Positions 1-7,145 of a stretch of DNA of 34,463 nucleotides are shown one piece after another. The DNA is from Bacilli bacterium. Its GTDB lineage: Bacteria > Bacillota_I > Bacilli_A > RF39 > UBA660. The stretch lies in the NCBI GenBank assembly GCA_028684435.1, contig JAQUFX010000001.1, positions 1 through 34,463 of the forward strand, in the 5' to 3' direction. Below the pieces are notes generated by a model, which was given only the letters and a program-made list of their open reading frames with translations, was not told the DNA's origin and searched no databases. Position 1 is the stretch's first letter. Every line of letters begins with the position of its first letter. Position numbers and translations under genes: made by a program.

Positions 1-1
1 A

Positions 2-274
2 GTATTACCAATTATCATTTACTTTTTATTAATAATATTGTTAATAGTTGTAATTATTTTAGGTATTAAGCTTATAATAACAATAGATAAAGTAAATGTA
101 ATAGCAGAAGATATTAGAGAAAAAGTTAAATCATTAAATACTATTTTTGAACTTATAAACTTTACATCTAATAAATTTAGCTATTTAAGTACTAAAGTAA
201 TAGATTCAATTACTAGTTTAATAAACAAGGTATTTGGATTAAGAAGTGGAAAGGATGATGATGATTATGTCTAA
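2..274 (+). CDS. YtxG/DUF948-like membrane protein, 5' end cut by window edge
   Basis: The reading frame stays open to the window edge, so the true start lies outside. What is visible is one N-terminal hydrophobic segment (Ile/Leu/Val-rich, about the first 24 codons) followed by a soluble, helix-prone tail of about 65 residues that ends in an acidic DDDD-Tyr-Val run. One membrane helix plus an amphipathic tail, placed directly before a YtxH-like gene, matches the ytxG-ytxH pair of Bacillus (DUF948 plus YtxH), a general-stress pair of unknown biochemical role. Its last codons overlap the start region of the next gene, so the two are translationally coupled. The assignment rests mainly on neighbourhood and architecture, because the fragment has no diagnostic motif. 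Confidence 0.6.
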   Translation, partial: VLPIIIYFLLIILLIVVIILGIKLIITIDKVNVIAEDIREKVKSLNTIFELINFTSNKFSYLSTKVIDSITSLINKVFGLRSGKDDDDYV

Positions 275-701
275 GAATAGAACGTGTAATCTTGTAAAAG
301 GACTTGTTATTGGAGCTGGGTTAGGATTGCTATTTGCACCTAAAAAAGGGTCTGAAACTAGGAAGGATTTAATTAAAAAAATTAATGAATTATCTGAGAA
401 AATAAAAGATATTGAATTTCAAGATGTTAAAGAAACCTTATCAATTAAAATTGATGAATTAAAATTAGAACTAACTGATTTAGATAAAGAAAAAGTAGCC
501 GCTATTACAAGAAAAAAAGCCGAAGATATTAAAAATAAAGCCGAAGAATTATATAAAGTAGCAGTTGAAAAAGGTACTCCAGTATTAGAAAAAGCAGCTG
601 AAGAAATTAGAAATAAAACTGCTGAGTTATTAAAAAATACAGCATCTAAAATTGAAAATAATAAAAAAGAAGATACTTTTAAAAAAACAACAAAAAAATA
701 A
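261..701 (+). CDS. YtxH-like stress/envelope protein
   Basis: The N-terminus carries the YtxH signature: a Gly-rich membrane-associating segment (VKGLVIGAGLGLLFAPKKG) followed at once by SETRKDL. The rest is a long Lys/Glu-rich helix, probably coiled coil, with repeats of the type KAEELYK-AVEKG and AAEEIRNK, ending in a very basic Lys-rich tail. YtxH proteins are short stress-induced membrane-associated proteins of unknown mechanism. Several in-frame starts exist (GTG 246; ATG 255, 258, 261 and 267). The AAGG at 251-254 is best spaced for 261 or 267, so 261 is chosen. It overlaps the end of the ytxG-like gene and is followed by a strong terminator. Confidence 0.75.
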   Translation: MIMSKNRTCNLVKGLVIGAGLGLLFAPKKGSETRKDLIKKINELSEKIKDIEFQDVKETLSIKIDELKLELTDLDKEKVAAITRKKAEDIKNKAEELYKVAVEKGTPVLEKAAEEIRNKTAELLKNTASKIENNKKEDTFKKTTKK

Positions 702-753
702 TAATTTAAAAAAGTGAATTAGTCAATAAAGTAGACATATTTTAAAAAATTAG

Positions 754-792
754 AATCCCAATTCAATTTTATATTGAATTGGGGTTTTATAA
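754..792 (+). terminator. Rho-independent terminator after ytxH-like gene
   Basis: A 14-bp inverted repeat (754-767 with 773-786, one G-T pair) has a 5-nt loop and a T-rich tail. It closes the ytxG/ytxH unit. Confidence 0.85.
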
Positions 793-934
793 TTTAACCT
801 TAAAAATATTGTTATTATATTTTCGATGTCATAAAACGTTGCATCAAAAAAAGATACGTGCTTGGCCTTTTGCTTTCCCTTTATTGATAAATCATCAATT
901 CGAATAATAAACAAGATTAAATGAAATATCATGA
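793..934. other. Unassigned intergenic stretch
   Basis: These 142 bases lie between the terminator of the ytxH-like gene and the promoter of the T-box leader. A 60-codon minus-strand frame runs through this stretch and into the terminator, but it has no ribosome binding site and no family features that I recognise. I see no tRNA, repeat or further hairpin. It may be a decayed gene remnant. Confidence 0.3.
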
Positions 935-963
935 TTGACTTAAAAAATATATTTTGTTATACT
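935..963 (+). promoter_or_regulatory. Sigma-A-type promoter of the T-box/dut/tyrS unit
   Basis: TTGACT (935-940), a 17-bp spacer and TATACT (958-963) fit the vegetative consensus. Transcription would begin near 970, which makes the leader before dut only about 140 nt. Confidence 0.75.
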
Positions 964-969
964 TAATTT

Positions 970-1110
970 GTTAATGAAGAAAGGATTTACACTCCTGGAG
1001 TTAAAACGTATTCTTGCGTTAAAAGATAAAGAGCATGCAATCATGAATTAAGGTGGTACCGCGGCATTAGTCGTCCTTTAGTTTATGATTTTTTAATTGG
1101 AGGTTAGAAA
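970..1110 (+). promoter_or_regulatory. Very short T-box leader, probable Tyr specifier, probably translational
   Basis: The T-box core AAGGTGGTACCGCG is at 1050-1063. It forms the standard antiterminator/antisequestrator: AAGG pairs with CCTT, the TGGTACC bulge stays open, and GCGGC pairs with GTCGT. Upstream, AGGA (982-985) and TCCT (993-996) close a loop holding TAC at 988-990 followed by A, as expected for a Tyr specifier. A 6-bp stem lies at 1005-1020 in the stem III position. No terminator arm follows the T-box. Instead CCTTTAGTT (1075-1083) can pair over 9 bp, including G-U pairs, with AATTGGAGG (1095-1103), which holds the dut ribosome binding site. That suggests control by site sequestration. 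Canonical stem I and stem II are not visible. The downstream tyrS supports the Tyr call. Confidence 0.8.
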
Positions 1111-1590
1111 ATGAGAAAGTTTGAAAAGATATCATATAAGCAATTTAAGAAAGATATAAAGGACGATAAAGAATTATATAATAGTTTCTTTTTACCACAA
1201 AGAAAAACTAAATATTCAGCAGGATATGATATAGTGTCTTTAATTGAAAATGAATTATTACCAGGTGATAGTATTGTAATTCCTACAGGGTTTAAATGTA
1301 TATTTCCCGAAGATGAATTTTTAATGATTGTCATAAGATGTTCATTAGGTATTAAGTATGGTATTAAATTAGCTAATCAAGCTGGTATAATTGATGCTGA
1401 TTATTATAATAATGTAGATAATGAAGGTCATATTTTAGTTAAACTAGAAAATACTAGTAAAGAACCCTTTAAAATAAATATTGGTGATCGAATAGCTCAA
1501 GGTATATTTATAAAATATAATATCGTTGATAATGAAGAAGAAATAAAAGATATAAGAAAGGGTGGATTTGGTTCCACAACATGTAATTAA
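1111..1590 (+). CDS. dut: dUTP diphosphatase (dUTPase)
   Basis: The enzyme hydrolyses dUTP to dUMP and pyrophosphate, which keeps uracil out of DNA and feeds dTMP synthesis. All five trimeric-dUTPase motifs are visible in order: motif 1 SAGYDIVS (36-43), motif 2 RCSLGIKYG (76-84), motif 3 around GIIDADYYNN (92-101) with the substrate-side Asp, motif 4 GDRIAQGIF (125-133), and motif 5 KGGFGSTT (150-157). The roughly 35 residues before motif 1 make an unusually long N-terminal extension. The ATG at 1111 has a GGAGG at 1099-1103, the site that the T-box leader can mask. The stop lies just before tyrS, so both are expressed together. Placing dut under a tRNA-sensing leader is uncommon and probably a passenger effect of tyrS. 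Confidence 0.93.
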   Translation: MRKFEKISYKQFKKDIKDDKELYNSFFLPQRKTKYSAGYDIVSLIENELLPGDSIVIPTGFKCIFPEDEFLMIVIRCSLGIKYGIKLANQAGIIDADYYNNVDNEGHILVKLENTSKEPFKINIGDRIAQGIFIKYNIVDNEEEIKDIRKGGFGSTTCN

Positions 1591-1591
1591 G

Positions 1592-2767
1592 ATGAAATTA
1601 TTTGATGAATTAAAATGGCGAGGATTAATTCAAGATGTAAGTAGTCCTAAATTAGAAGAAATGATTAATAATGGTGGTTTAACTTTTTATATTGGTACTG
1701 ATCCGACTGCATCATCAATGCATATTGGTCATTATTCTTCTTTTTCCGTAGCTAAAAGACTTGCTGATGGGGGACATAAACCGATTTTGTTAGTAGGTGG
1801 GGCTACAGGTTTAATAGGGGATCCAAAACCTAATAGTGAAAGACCTATGATTACGAAAGAAGAGTTAGAAAAAAATTATAAAGGATTGAGAAAACAAGTA
1901 GAAGATATATTTGGTTTTGAGGTTGTTAATAATTATGATTGGTCTAAAAATATTAATTTTATAGATTATTTAAGAGATTATGGTAAATATTTCAGTTTAA
2001 ATTATATGCTTTCAAAAGAAACAGTTAAATCCCGATTAGATATTGGTATAACATATACTGAATTTTCCTATATGATTCTTCAAGCTTTAGATTTTTTATG
2101 GTTATATGAAAATAAAAATTGTCTTTTGCAAATAGGTGGACAAGATCAATGGGGAAATATTACTGCAGGAATAGAACTGACTAGAAAAAAGGTGGGTGCA
2201 GAAGTATTCGCATTTACTATGCCGCTTATATTAGATGCTAACGGAAATAAATTTGGTAAAAGTGAAGGTAATGCTATTTGGCTTGATAAAAATTTAACTA
2301 CTCCATATGAATTGTATCAATTCTTTATCAATCAAGAAGATAAAATGATTATTAAGTATTTAAAAATGTTATCTTTTCTTACTCCTGATGAAATTATGGA
2401 AATTGAGAAAATTCATAAGCAAAAACCAGAATTAAGAATTGCCCAAAAAGCTTTAGCTGAAAATATAATTAGCTTTTTACATGGTAAAGATGAATTTATT
2501 AAAGCCAAAGAAACTAGTGAAAAAATATTTAAAGGTGAAATTACTGATATGATGCCAACTGTAGTAGTTACTGGTAGTAAAAATATAGTTGATGTTTTAA
2601 TTAATGCTAATTTAGCACCGTCTAAAAGTGAAGTTAGAAGACTTATTACTCAAGGTGGAATTGAAATAGATAAAGTAAAAATAACTGATCCTAATTATGA
2701 AATTATTAAAGATGAAGTTATAATAAAAAAGGGTAAAAAAAGTATAATTAAGATTATTTTAAAATAA
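1592..2767 (+). CDS. tyrS: Tyrosyl-tRNA synthetase
   Basis: Class I aminoacyl-tRNA synthetase that charges tRNA-Tyr. It shows the HIGH motif within SSMHIGHYSS, the Tyr-binding region QALDFLWLYE and QIGGQDQWGN, and the class I lysine loop as KFGKS. A C-terminal S4 RNA-binding domain (APSKSEVRRLI onward) completes the roughly 391-residue chain, near the usual family length. The ATG at 1592 is preferred over the upstream in-frame GTG at 1562, because family members begin MxLxxELKWRG, as here. It starts 1 nt after the dut stop and has no good ribosome binding site of its own, so translation should be coupled to dut. The T-box leader with a TAC specifier agrees with this product. Confidence 0.97.
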   Translation: MKLFDELKWRGLIQDVSSPKLEEMINNGGLTFYIGTDPTASSMHIGHYSSFSVAKRLADGGHKPILLVGGATGLIGDPKPNSERPMITKEELEKNYKGLRKQVEDIFGFEVVNNYDWSKNINFIDYLRDYGKYFSLNYMLSKETVKSRLDIGITYTEFSYMILQALDFLWLYENKNCLLQIGGQDQWGNITAGIELTRKKVGAEVFAFTMPLILDANGNKFGKSEGNAIWLDKNLTTPYELYQFFINQEDKMIIKYLKMLSFLTPDEIMEIEKIHKQKPELRIAQKALAENIISFLHGKDEFIKAKETSEKIFKGEITDMMPTVVVTGSKNIVDVLINANLAPSKSEVRRLITQGGIEIDKVKITDPNYEIIKDEVIIKKGKKSIIKIILK

Positions 2768-2809
2768 AAATACATAAGTGATTATTTCATTTCACTTATG
2801 TATTTTTTT
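2768..2809. terminator. Bidirectional terminator between tyrS and EIIB-like gene
   Basis: The 11-bp inverted repeat TACATAAGTGA (2771-2781) / TCACTTATGTA (2792-2802) has T7 on the plus side and a TTTTTATTTT run on the minus side. The last codons of the minus-strand gene lie inside it. Confidence 0.85.
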
Positions 2810-3090
2810 AATGTTCTAGCATTAGGTTTAAAGATTATTTTTAATTGATTATCAATTTCAACTATACCTTTAGCACCTAATTTTTGAATTGCATCTTTAT
2901 CAGCAAGAGCAACATCTTTCAAAGTTACTTTTAATCTAGACATATTTATTTCAGTATCTAGTATATTATCTTTTCCACCTAGATACTGAACTAATTTATT
3001 AATTTCAAAAGTAAAGTTTTTTTTGTTTAATTTTAAAACAATTAAAGATATTATTGCTAATACAAAAAATATAATTATATATTGCCACAT
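2782..3090 (-). CDS. Membrane-anchored PTS EIIB-like domain lacking the phosphorylatable Cys
   Basis: A 102-residue protein with one N-terminal membrane helix (residues 4-20) followed by a single EIIB fold of the glucose/GlcNAc PTS type. Family features are KLVQYLGGKDNI (the usual LGGKxNI start), SRLKVTLKD (usual CATRLRLTLKD) and KLGAKGIVEIDNQLKIIF (usual LGAKGVV..N.VQVIFG). The Cys that accepts the phosphoryl group in real EIIB is replaced, with Asn-Met-Ser where Cys-Ala-Thr is expected, and the protein contains no Cys at all. Phosphotransfer is therefore unlikely. No EIIC or EIIA is nearby. It is probably a binding or structural derivative, and its role is unknown. The ATG at 3090 starts the TM segment directly. 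Confidence 0.75.
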   Translation of the reverse strand: MWQYIIIFFVLAIISLIVLKLNKKNFTFEINKLVQYLGGKDNILDTEINMSRLKVTLKDVALADKDAIQKLGAKGIVEIDNQLKIIFKPNARTLKKYISEMK

Positions 3091-3138
3091 AATTCATCAC
3101 CATGATTATTATACACTATTTATAAGAAAAATTAAATC

Positions 3139-3165
3139 ACTATTTTGTAAAACCTACATAAAATA
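3139..3165 (+). promoter_or_regulatory. SigK/SigE-like promoter of coat gene
   Basis: AC (3139-3140), a 16-nt spacer and CATAAAATA (3157-3165) fit the mother-cell late-sporulation consensus AC-N16/17-CATAnnnTA. The distance to the ATG at 3198 leaves a normal leader. The motif is short, but the product is a coat-type protein. Confidence 0.6.
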
Positions 3166-3197
3166 TATTGAGTATATATATGAAAGGGTGAAAATAT

Positions 3198-3653
3198 ATG
3201 TGTAATAATGAAAAACGCGGTGGTGAAAATTGCATTGCGGAAATAATAAATGTGATAAACATTTTACAACAAAATGCCTGTCCTAATAATTGTACTGATT
3301 CATGTGATCGACCAACATTAGGTGGGGGACCAAGTTGTTTAGTTTGTAATACTCGACCAATTCAATTGTTTACATGTTGCGGGAACGGTGTACCATTTAG
3401 TATGCCAGTATGTAAAGATAATGTTGAAGTCTGCTCTAACACTGAAGAAATAAAACCTTCTAATGAATGTTCTTCAGTATTTAGAGTTGAAAAACTAGAA
3501 GGTAATTGTGCTACATTTAGAGTATTAATACCTAATATAGGTTCTGATAATTGTAATATGCCATGGCTTGCTACAAATAGCTTCTTTACAATGGATTTAG
3601 ACTGTGTTTGTGCAGTAAGATGTTTAAATGATGCTTTTGTTGAATGCATATAA
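3198..3653 (+). CDS. CotY/CotZ-family cysteine-rich spore coat protein
   Basis: 151 residues with 18 Cys, including a CC pair and CVC. The spread of Cys along the chain, the short helical N-terminus (CIAEIINVINILQQNAC) and the C-terminal segment ending in CVCAVRCLNDAFVEC are typical of the CotY/CotZ/ExsY family. These proteins self-assemble into disulfide-linked crust or exosporium layers on the outside of the spore. The ATG at 3198 has an AAAGGGTG site upstream. A mother-cell-type promoter lies just ahead and a strong terminator directly behind, so it is monocistronic. CotY and CotZ cannot be told apart from this sequence alone. Confidence 0.85.
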   Translation: MCNNEKRGGENCIAEIINVINILQQNACPNNCTDSCDRPTLGGGPSCLVCNTRPIQLFTCCGNGVPFSMPVCKDNVEVCSNTEEIKPSNECSSVFRVEKLEGNCATFRVLIPNIGSDNCNMPWLATNSFFTMDLDCVCAVRCLNDAFVECI

Positions 3654-3678
3654 AAACGAGTTTCAAACTCGTTTTTTT
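3652..3678. terminator. Bidirectional terminator between coat gene and gatD-like gene
   Basis: Near-perfect hairpin AAAAACGAGTTT-C-AAACTCGTTTTT with T7 on the plus side and a T run on the minus side. It serves both convergent units. Confidence 0.85.
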
Positions 3679-4384
3679 ATTCATAAAAATTATTTATATA
3701 TTCTTGATAGGCCTTATACTCATAAGTATCAGTTATTTCCTTAAATTTTATTTTCTTTTTAATTAAAATATCTTTTACGATATAATCAGTGAAATGAGGG
3801 TTCCTTATTAGTAAAGGTCCAATTAAATATGTTGCTAAAAAATTATTCTCTCTATATCCCTCATATGATGATTTATAATTATCAGCATATCCATTTATAA
3901 CGCTGAATAAGTGATTATAATTATTTTGCATTACGCAAGCTCTATTTTGAAATCCGACAATGGGAGGTAAATCTTTAAATCCCATTATTGATTCTCCAAC
4001 TATTCTAACGGGATTTTGTTTAGAATAATAATCGAATATATTTAAAGCTTTATATTTGGAATTATTTATTTGGATAAATTTACCGAATAAATCTTTGGAA
4101 TTACCAGTTGAAATAAAATATTTATCTTTTTTTATATATTCTTTTATTTCTTGAGTATCTTTTTTCAAATCATTAAGGGCTAGTAATAGGTTTTCTTCAC
4201 TACCGCTACCGATATAAATAATATCATATTTATTAAATTTTTTATTATCTTCAATTGATAATAAATCGACAGTTACATTTATCTTTTGTTTATTAAAAGC
4301 ATTTGTTAAAGCAAGAATATTTCCTTGTTCACCATATAAATTTAATAAGTCATAATAAAGGTGGGCTATTTTAATTTTCATCAT
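3677..4384 (-). CDS. gatD: GatD-like class I glutamine amidotransferase, catalytically degenerate
   Basis: The family partner of MurT, which amidates the D-Glu of lipid II. Recognisable GatD features are LYYDLLNLYGEQGNILAL at the N-terminus, YIGSGSEENL, IVGFQN and TYLIGPLLIRNP. The catalytic residues are missing. The Cys nucleophile segment (usual ICGGYQ.LG) reads ISTGNSKDLFG, the catalytic His of TYLHGP is Ile, and the glutamine-binding HGGR after VGFEN is RACV. Glutaminase activity is therefore not expected, although MurT pairing could persist. ATG 4384 is chosen because GGTG lies just upstream; ATG 4393 is also possible. It overlaps the end of murT, so translation is coupled. Confidence 0.8.
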   Translation of the reverse strand: MMKIKIAHLYYDLLNLYGEQGNILALTNAFNKQKINVTVDLLSIEDNKKFNKYDIIYIGSGSEENLLLALNDLKKDTQEIKEYIKKDKYFISTGNSKDLFGKFIQINNSKYKALNIFDYYSKQNPVRIVGESIMGFKDLPPIVGFQNRACVMQNNYNHLFSVINGYADNYKSSYEGYRENNFLATYLIGPLLIRNPHFTDYIVKDILIKKKIKFKEITDTYEYKAYQEYINNFYE

Positions 4385-5723
4385 TTTCACCATTTTCTTC
4401 TTTTAGAAATAAATTCTTCAATATTTCAGTCATATCAAAACATACCATTGTAAATATAGTGCCAGTACTATTTTCTTTTAACATATCAATAATATTATTG
4501 ATATCATTAACTAAAATAATTTTATTTTCATTTAAGCCAGAATTTATTAATCGAGCAGCTATGTCAAATCTAAATCTTCCAATACAAAATATACGATCGA
4601 TATTATCGGTATTTAAAATATTAAAGTCAATATCATAAAGCCATGATAAATCATTATATTTATAACGTCTTGATACATTATTAAAACCTAAAATAATAGT
4701 TTTATTGTTCTCATATTGATTAATTATATTTAAACTTTGTAAATAACTCAAATTATTTTCATTTTTTGATTCAAGCATAATAACTTCACGATTATCTAGT
4801 TTTAAGTTTTGCATTCTTTTTGGTTTAGATATATTTTCATTAAGTGATTTTAATATATATTCCTCTTTTAAACCTATTATTTTACATAAAGTATAAGCTG
4901 CTAAAGTATAATAGGCTGCAAATAATACATTTGTATTTAAATGGACTTTATTATTATCTATAATTATTTCTGAGAAGTTTAAATTTACCTTTTTCCCTTT
5001 ATAATCTAATTTTCTTTGATAATTACAATTATAACATTTATAATTTCCTAAATGTCCATAGTGATAAAACCTATAATTTAATTTTTTATTACATACTGGG
5101 CAGTAAGCTGCATCAATATTATTGCTTATTGGTGTATTTATACTATAAATTGTTTTATCTAATCCATAAGTGGTTATTTTCCCTTTATGTTTTAAGGTCA
5201 TTTGATTTACTAAAGAATCATCGCCATTTAATATTAAATGAGTATCGTTAGTAATTGATGTTAATATTTTATTAAAAATAGATTCTGGTGTGCTATTTCT
5301 AGCAGGTTGATCTCTAGTAATATTAGTAACTATTAAATGAGTTAAAGTACTTTTTTTAAAAATTTCTCTAATAAATGATTCATCTAATTCTAAAAGTAAA
5401 ATATCAGCTTTTATTTTAGTTGTTAATATACTACTATTATTTAGTATTAAGGTGGCTATTCCATTTAATAAATTACTTCCTGACTTATTCCATACTACCT
5501 TATAATTATTTTCTTTTAATATATGGGCTATTAAACTGGTAGTAGAACCTTTACCTGATGATCCAGTAATACCAATAACATATTTAGGATATTTTATTTT
5601 TTCTAATATATTATTATCTAGTTTTAATACTAAACTTGCTGGAAAAACACTAGCATTTCTACCTAATAACCTGCATACTAAGGTAATTAATTTATTTAGT
5701 AATATTATTATTCTTAATTTCAC
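4371..5723 (-). CDS. murT: MurT-like Mur ligase subunit (divergent)
   Basis: MurT is the ATP-using subunit of the MurT-GatD lipid II isoglutaminyl synthase. Visible features are an N-terminal helix region, the P-loop GITGSSGKGSTT, a Cys4 zinc ribbon (CPVC then CYNC) inside the ligase domain as in other MurT, and a C-terminal DUF1727 block with NDLSWLYDIDFN, where the Asp proposed to join the GatD active site is kept. It is divergent: the P-loop is GKGST rather than GKTTT, the conserved RDQxDRxGE after the TN strand reads RDQPARNSTPES, and NDNAADG before DxSW is altered. The start is GTG 5723 with an AGGTG site upstream. Because both subunits depart from the family, it may be a paralogue with a different amide or ligand. 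Confidence 0.85.
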   Translation of the reverse strand: MKLRIIILLNKLITLVCRLLGRNASVFPASLVLKLDNNILEKIKYPKYVIGITGSSGKGSTTSLIAHILKENNYKVVWNKSGSNLLNGIATLILNNSSILTTKIKADILLLELDESFIREIFKKSTLTHLIVTNITRDQPARNSTPESIFNKILTSITNDTHLILNGDDSLVNQMTLKHKGKITTYGLDKTIYSINTPISNNIDAAYCPVCNKKLNYRFYHYGHLGNYKCYNCNYQRKLDYKGKKVNLNFSEIIIDNNKVHLNTNVLFAAYYTLAAYTLCKIIGLKEEYILKSLNENISKPKRMQNLKLDNREVIMLESKNENNLSYLQSLNIINQYENNKTIILGFNNVSRRYKYNDLSWLYDIDFNILNTDNIDRIFCIGRFRFDIAARLINSGLNENKIILVNDINNIIDMLKENSTGTIFTMVCFDMTEILKNLFLKEENGENDEN

Positions 5724-5741
5724 TGCATTTCACCTAACTAA

Positions 5742-5750
5742 ATTATAACA
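5742..5750 (-). promoter_or_regulatory. Extended -10 promoter of murT-gatD
   Basis: On the minus strand TG-T-TATAAT sits about 20 nt before the GTG start. No good -35 is visible, which the extended -10 could offset. Confidence 0.45.
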
Positions 5751-5786
5751 TATATAATTACTATTATTATACACTCTCTTATCTTT

Positions 5787-5815
5787 TTGACACCTAATAA
5801 GACATTTTTTTTAAT
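5787..5815 (+). promoter_or_regulatory. Possible upstream ftsA promoter (P1)
   Basis: TTGACA (5787-5792), a 17-bp spacer and TTTAAT (5810-5815). The -35 is perfect and the -10 weak. Confidence 0.4.
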
Positions 5816-5835
5816 TTTTATCATTTTGGTTACAA

Positions 5836-5864
5836 TTGAAATAAATTATTATCTATAGTATAAT
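5836..5864 (+). promoter_or_regulatory. ftsA promoter (P2), sigma-A type
   Basis: TTGAAA (5836-5841), a 17-bp spacer and TATAAT (5859-5864), leaving a leader of about 20 nt before the ATG at 5892. Confidence 0.65.
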
Positions 5865-5891
5865 TTAAAATGTAAAAATAAGAGGGAATAT

Positions 5892-7133
5892 ATGAGAGAA
5901 ATTATTAGTAGTATTGACATTGGAACCGATAAAATTAAATTAGTAGTCGGAGAATATTTAAATAATGATTTTAATATTTTGTGTGCTTTAGAAGAAACTA
6001 CCATTGGTTTTGAAAATTATAATATTATAAATGAATATGATCTTATAAAAGCTATTAAAAAAATTATTGATCAAGCGCATCGAAAATTAAATTTTAAACT
6101 TAAAAAGATGATTGTTAATATACCTACATATTTAAATGATTTTGTAATTAGTGATGCTACTTTGTCTATTAAGAATGAAGATTTAACTGTTTCAAGTCAA
6201 GATATACTAAAAGTAATTAAGAATACTGCTTATAATAAAATAAATATTAATAATGAATTAATTAGTGCGATTCCTATTTATTTTAGAGTTGGAGATAATG
6301 AAACTAAAGATCCGTTTAATAAAAAAGGTAAAAATATAAGCACTAAAACAGTCTTAGTAACTGCTACTAAAAGAGAAGTTTATGATATTATATCGATTAT
6401 TGAAAAATGTGGTTTAGAAGTAATAGATATAACATCAACTGGTTTAGTAGATTATTATAATTTTAGAAATGATTATTTAGATAGTAAAACTGGTATTATA
6501 GTTAATATAGGTCATTCTAAAACTCAAGTTAGTGTTTTTAGTAAAGGAATATATATAAATAATGAAGTCCTTCCAGTGGGAGGAGCAAACATAAATAAAG
6601 ATATTTCTTTTATTTATAAAGTAAAAAGAAAAGATGCTAATATATTAAAAGAAAATTTAGCCCTTGCTAATATTAGAAGAGCAAACCCTAAAGAAAAGAT
6701 GACATTAACTAATAGAGCAGGAGAAAAACTGGATATAAATCAGTATGAATTAACGGAAATTGTCTCTAGTAGAGTCATGGAAATACTAAAATTAGTTAAA
6801 ACTTCAATTAACCACTTAACAAAAAAGAAAATTAGTTATATAATTATAACAGGAGGCTTAACGGAATTAAAAGATTTTAACATTTCTTTAACATCTTTAT
6901 TTGGAGACACCGCTCAAATAGGAATAATAAACAATTTAGGTGTTCGTAATAATAAATATAGTGTATGTATTGGAATGATAGAATATTTTAAAGATAAGCT
7001 TAGATTAAGACATAGGAAGTATTCAACTGTAGGTAATATTGATAGTGAATTAATGTGTAATACCGATTCTAAAATATCGGGACTAAATGATTCAATATTA
7101 GGAAAAGTATTTGGATATTTTTTTGATAATTAA
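5892..7133 (+). CDS. ftsA: Cell division protein FtsA
   Basis: Actin-like ATPase that tethers FtsZ filaments to the membrane and recruits the divisome. The phosphate-1 loop SSIDIGTDKIKLVVGE opens the protein. The SHS2/1C region follows, then a TGIIVNIGHSKTQVSVF phosphate-2 loop and the adenosine motif IIITGGLTEL. The C-terminus ends in an amphipathic, Phe-rich membrane-targeting helix (SILGKVFGYFFDN), which is what FtsA uses to bind the inner leaflet. At 413 residues it is of normal length. The ATG at 5892 has AGAGGG upstream. ftsZ follows after 12 nt, the canonical pair, but the usual upstream partners (ftsQ/divIB, murB) are not adjacent here. Confidence 0.95.
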   Translation: MREIISSIDIGTDKIKLVVGEYLNNDFNILCALEETTIGFENYNIINEYDLIKAIKKIIDQAHRKLNFKLKKMIVNIPTYLNDFVISDATLSIKNEDLTVSSQDILKVIKNTAYNKININNELISAIPIYFRVGDNETKDPFNKKGKNISTKTVLVTATKREVYDIISIIEKCGLEVIDITSTGLVDYYNFRNDYLDSKTGIIVNIGHSKTQVSVFSKGIYINNEVLPVGGANINKDISFIYKVKRKDANILKENLALANIRRANPKEKMTLTNRAGEKLDINQYELTEIVSSRVMEILKLVKTSINHLTKKKISYIIITGGLTELKDFNISLTSLFGDTAQIGIINNLGVRNNKYSVCIGMIEYFKDKLRLRHRKYSTVGNIDSELMCNTDSKISGLNDSILGKVFGYFFDN

Positions 7134-7145
7134 GGAGAGATTACA

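Noticed and set aside
750-932. 60-codon minus-strand frame (begins MIFHLILFIIRIDD)
   Set aside because: No ribosome binding site, its 3' end runs through the plus-strand terminator, and no family feature is recognised. Not listed as a gene.
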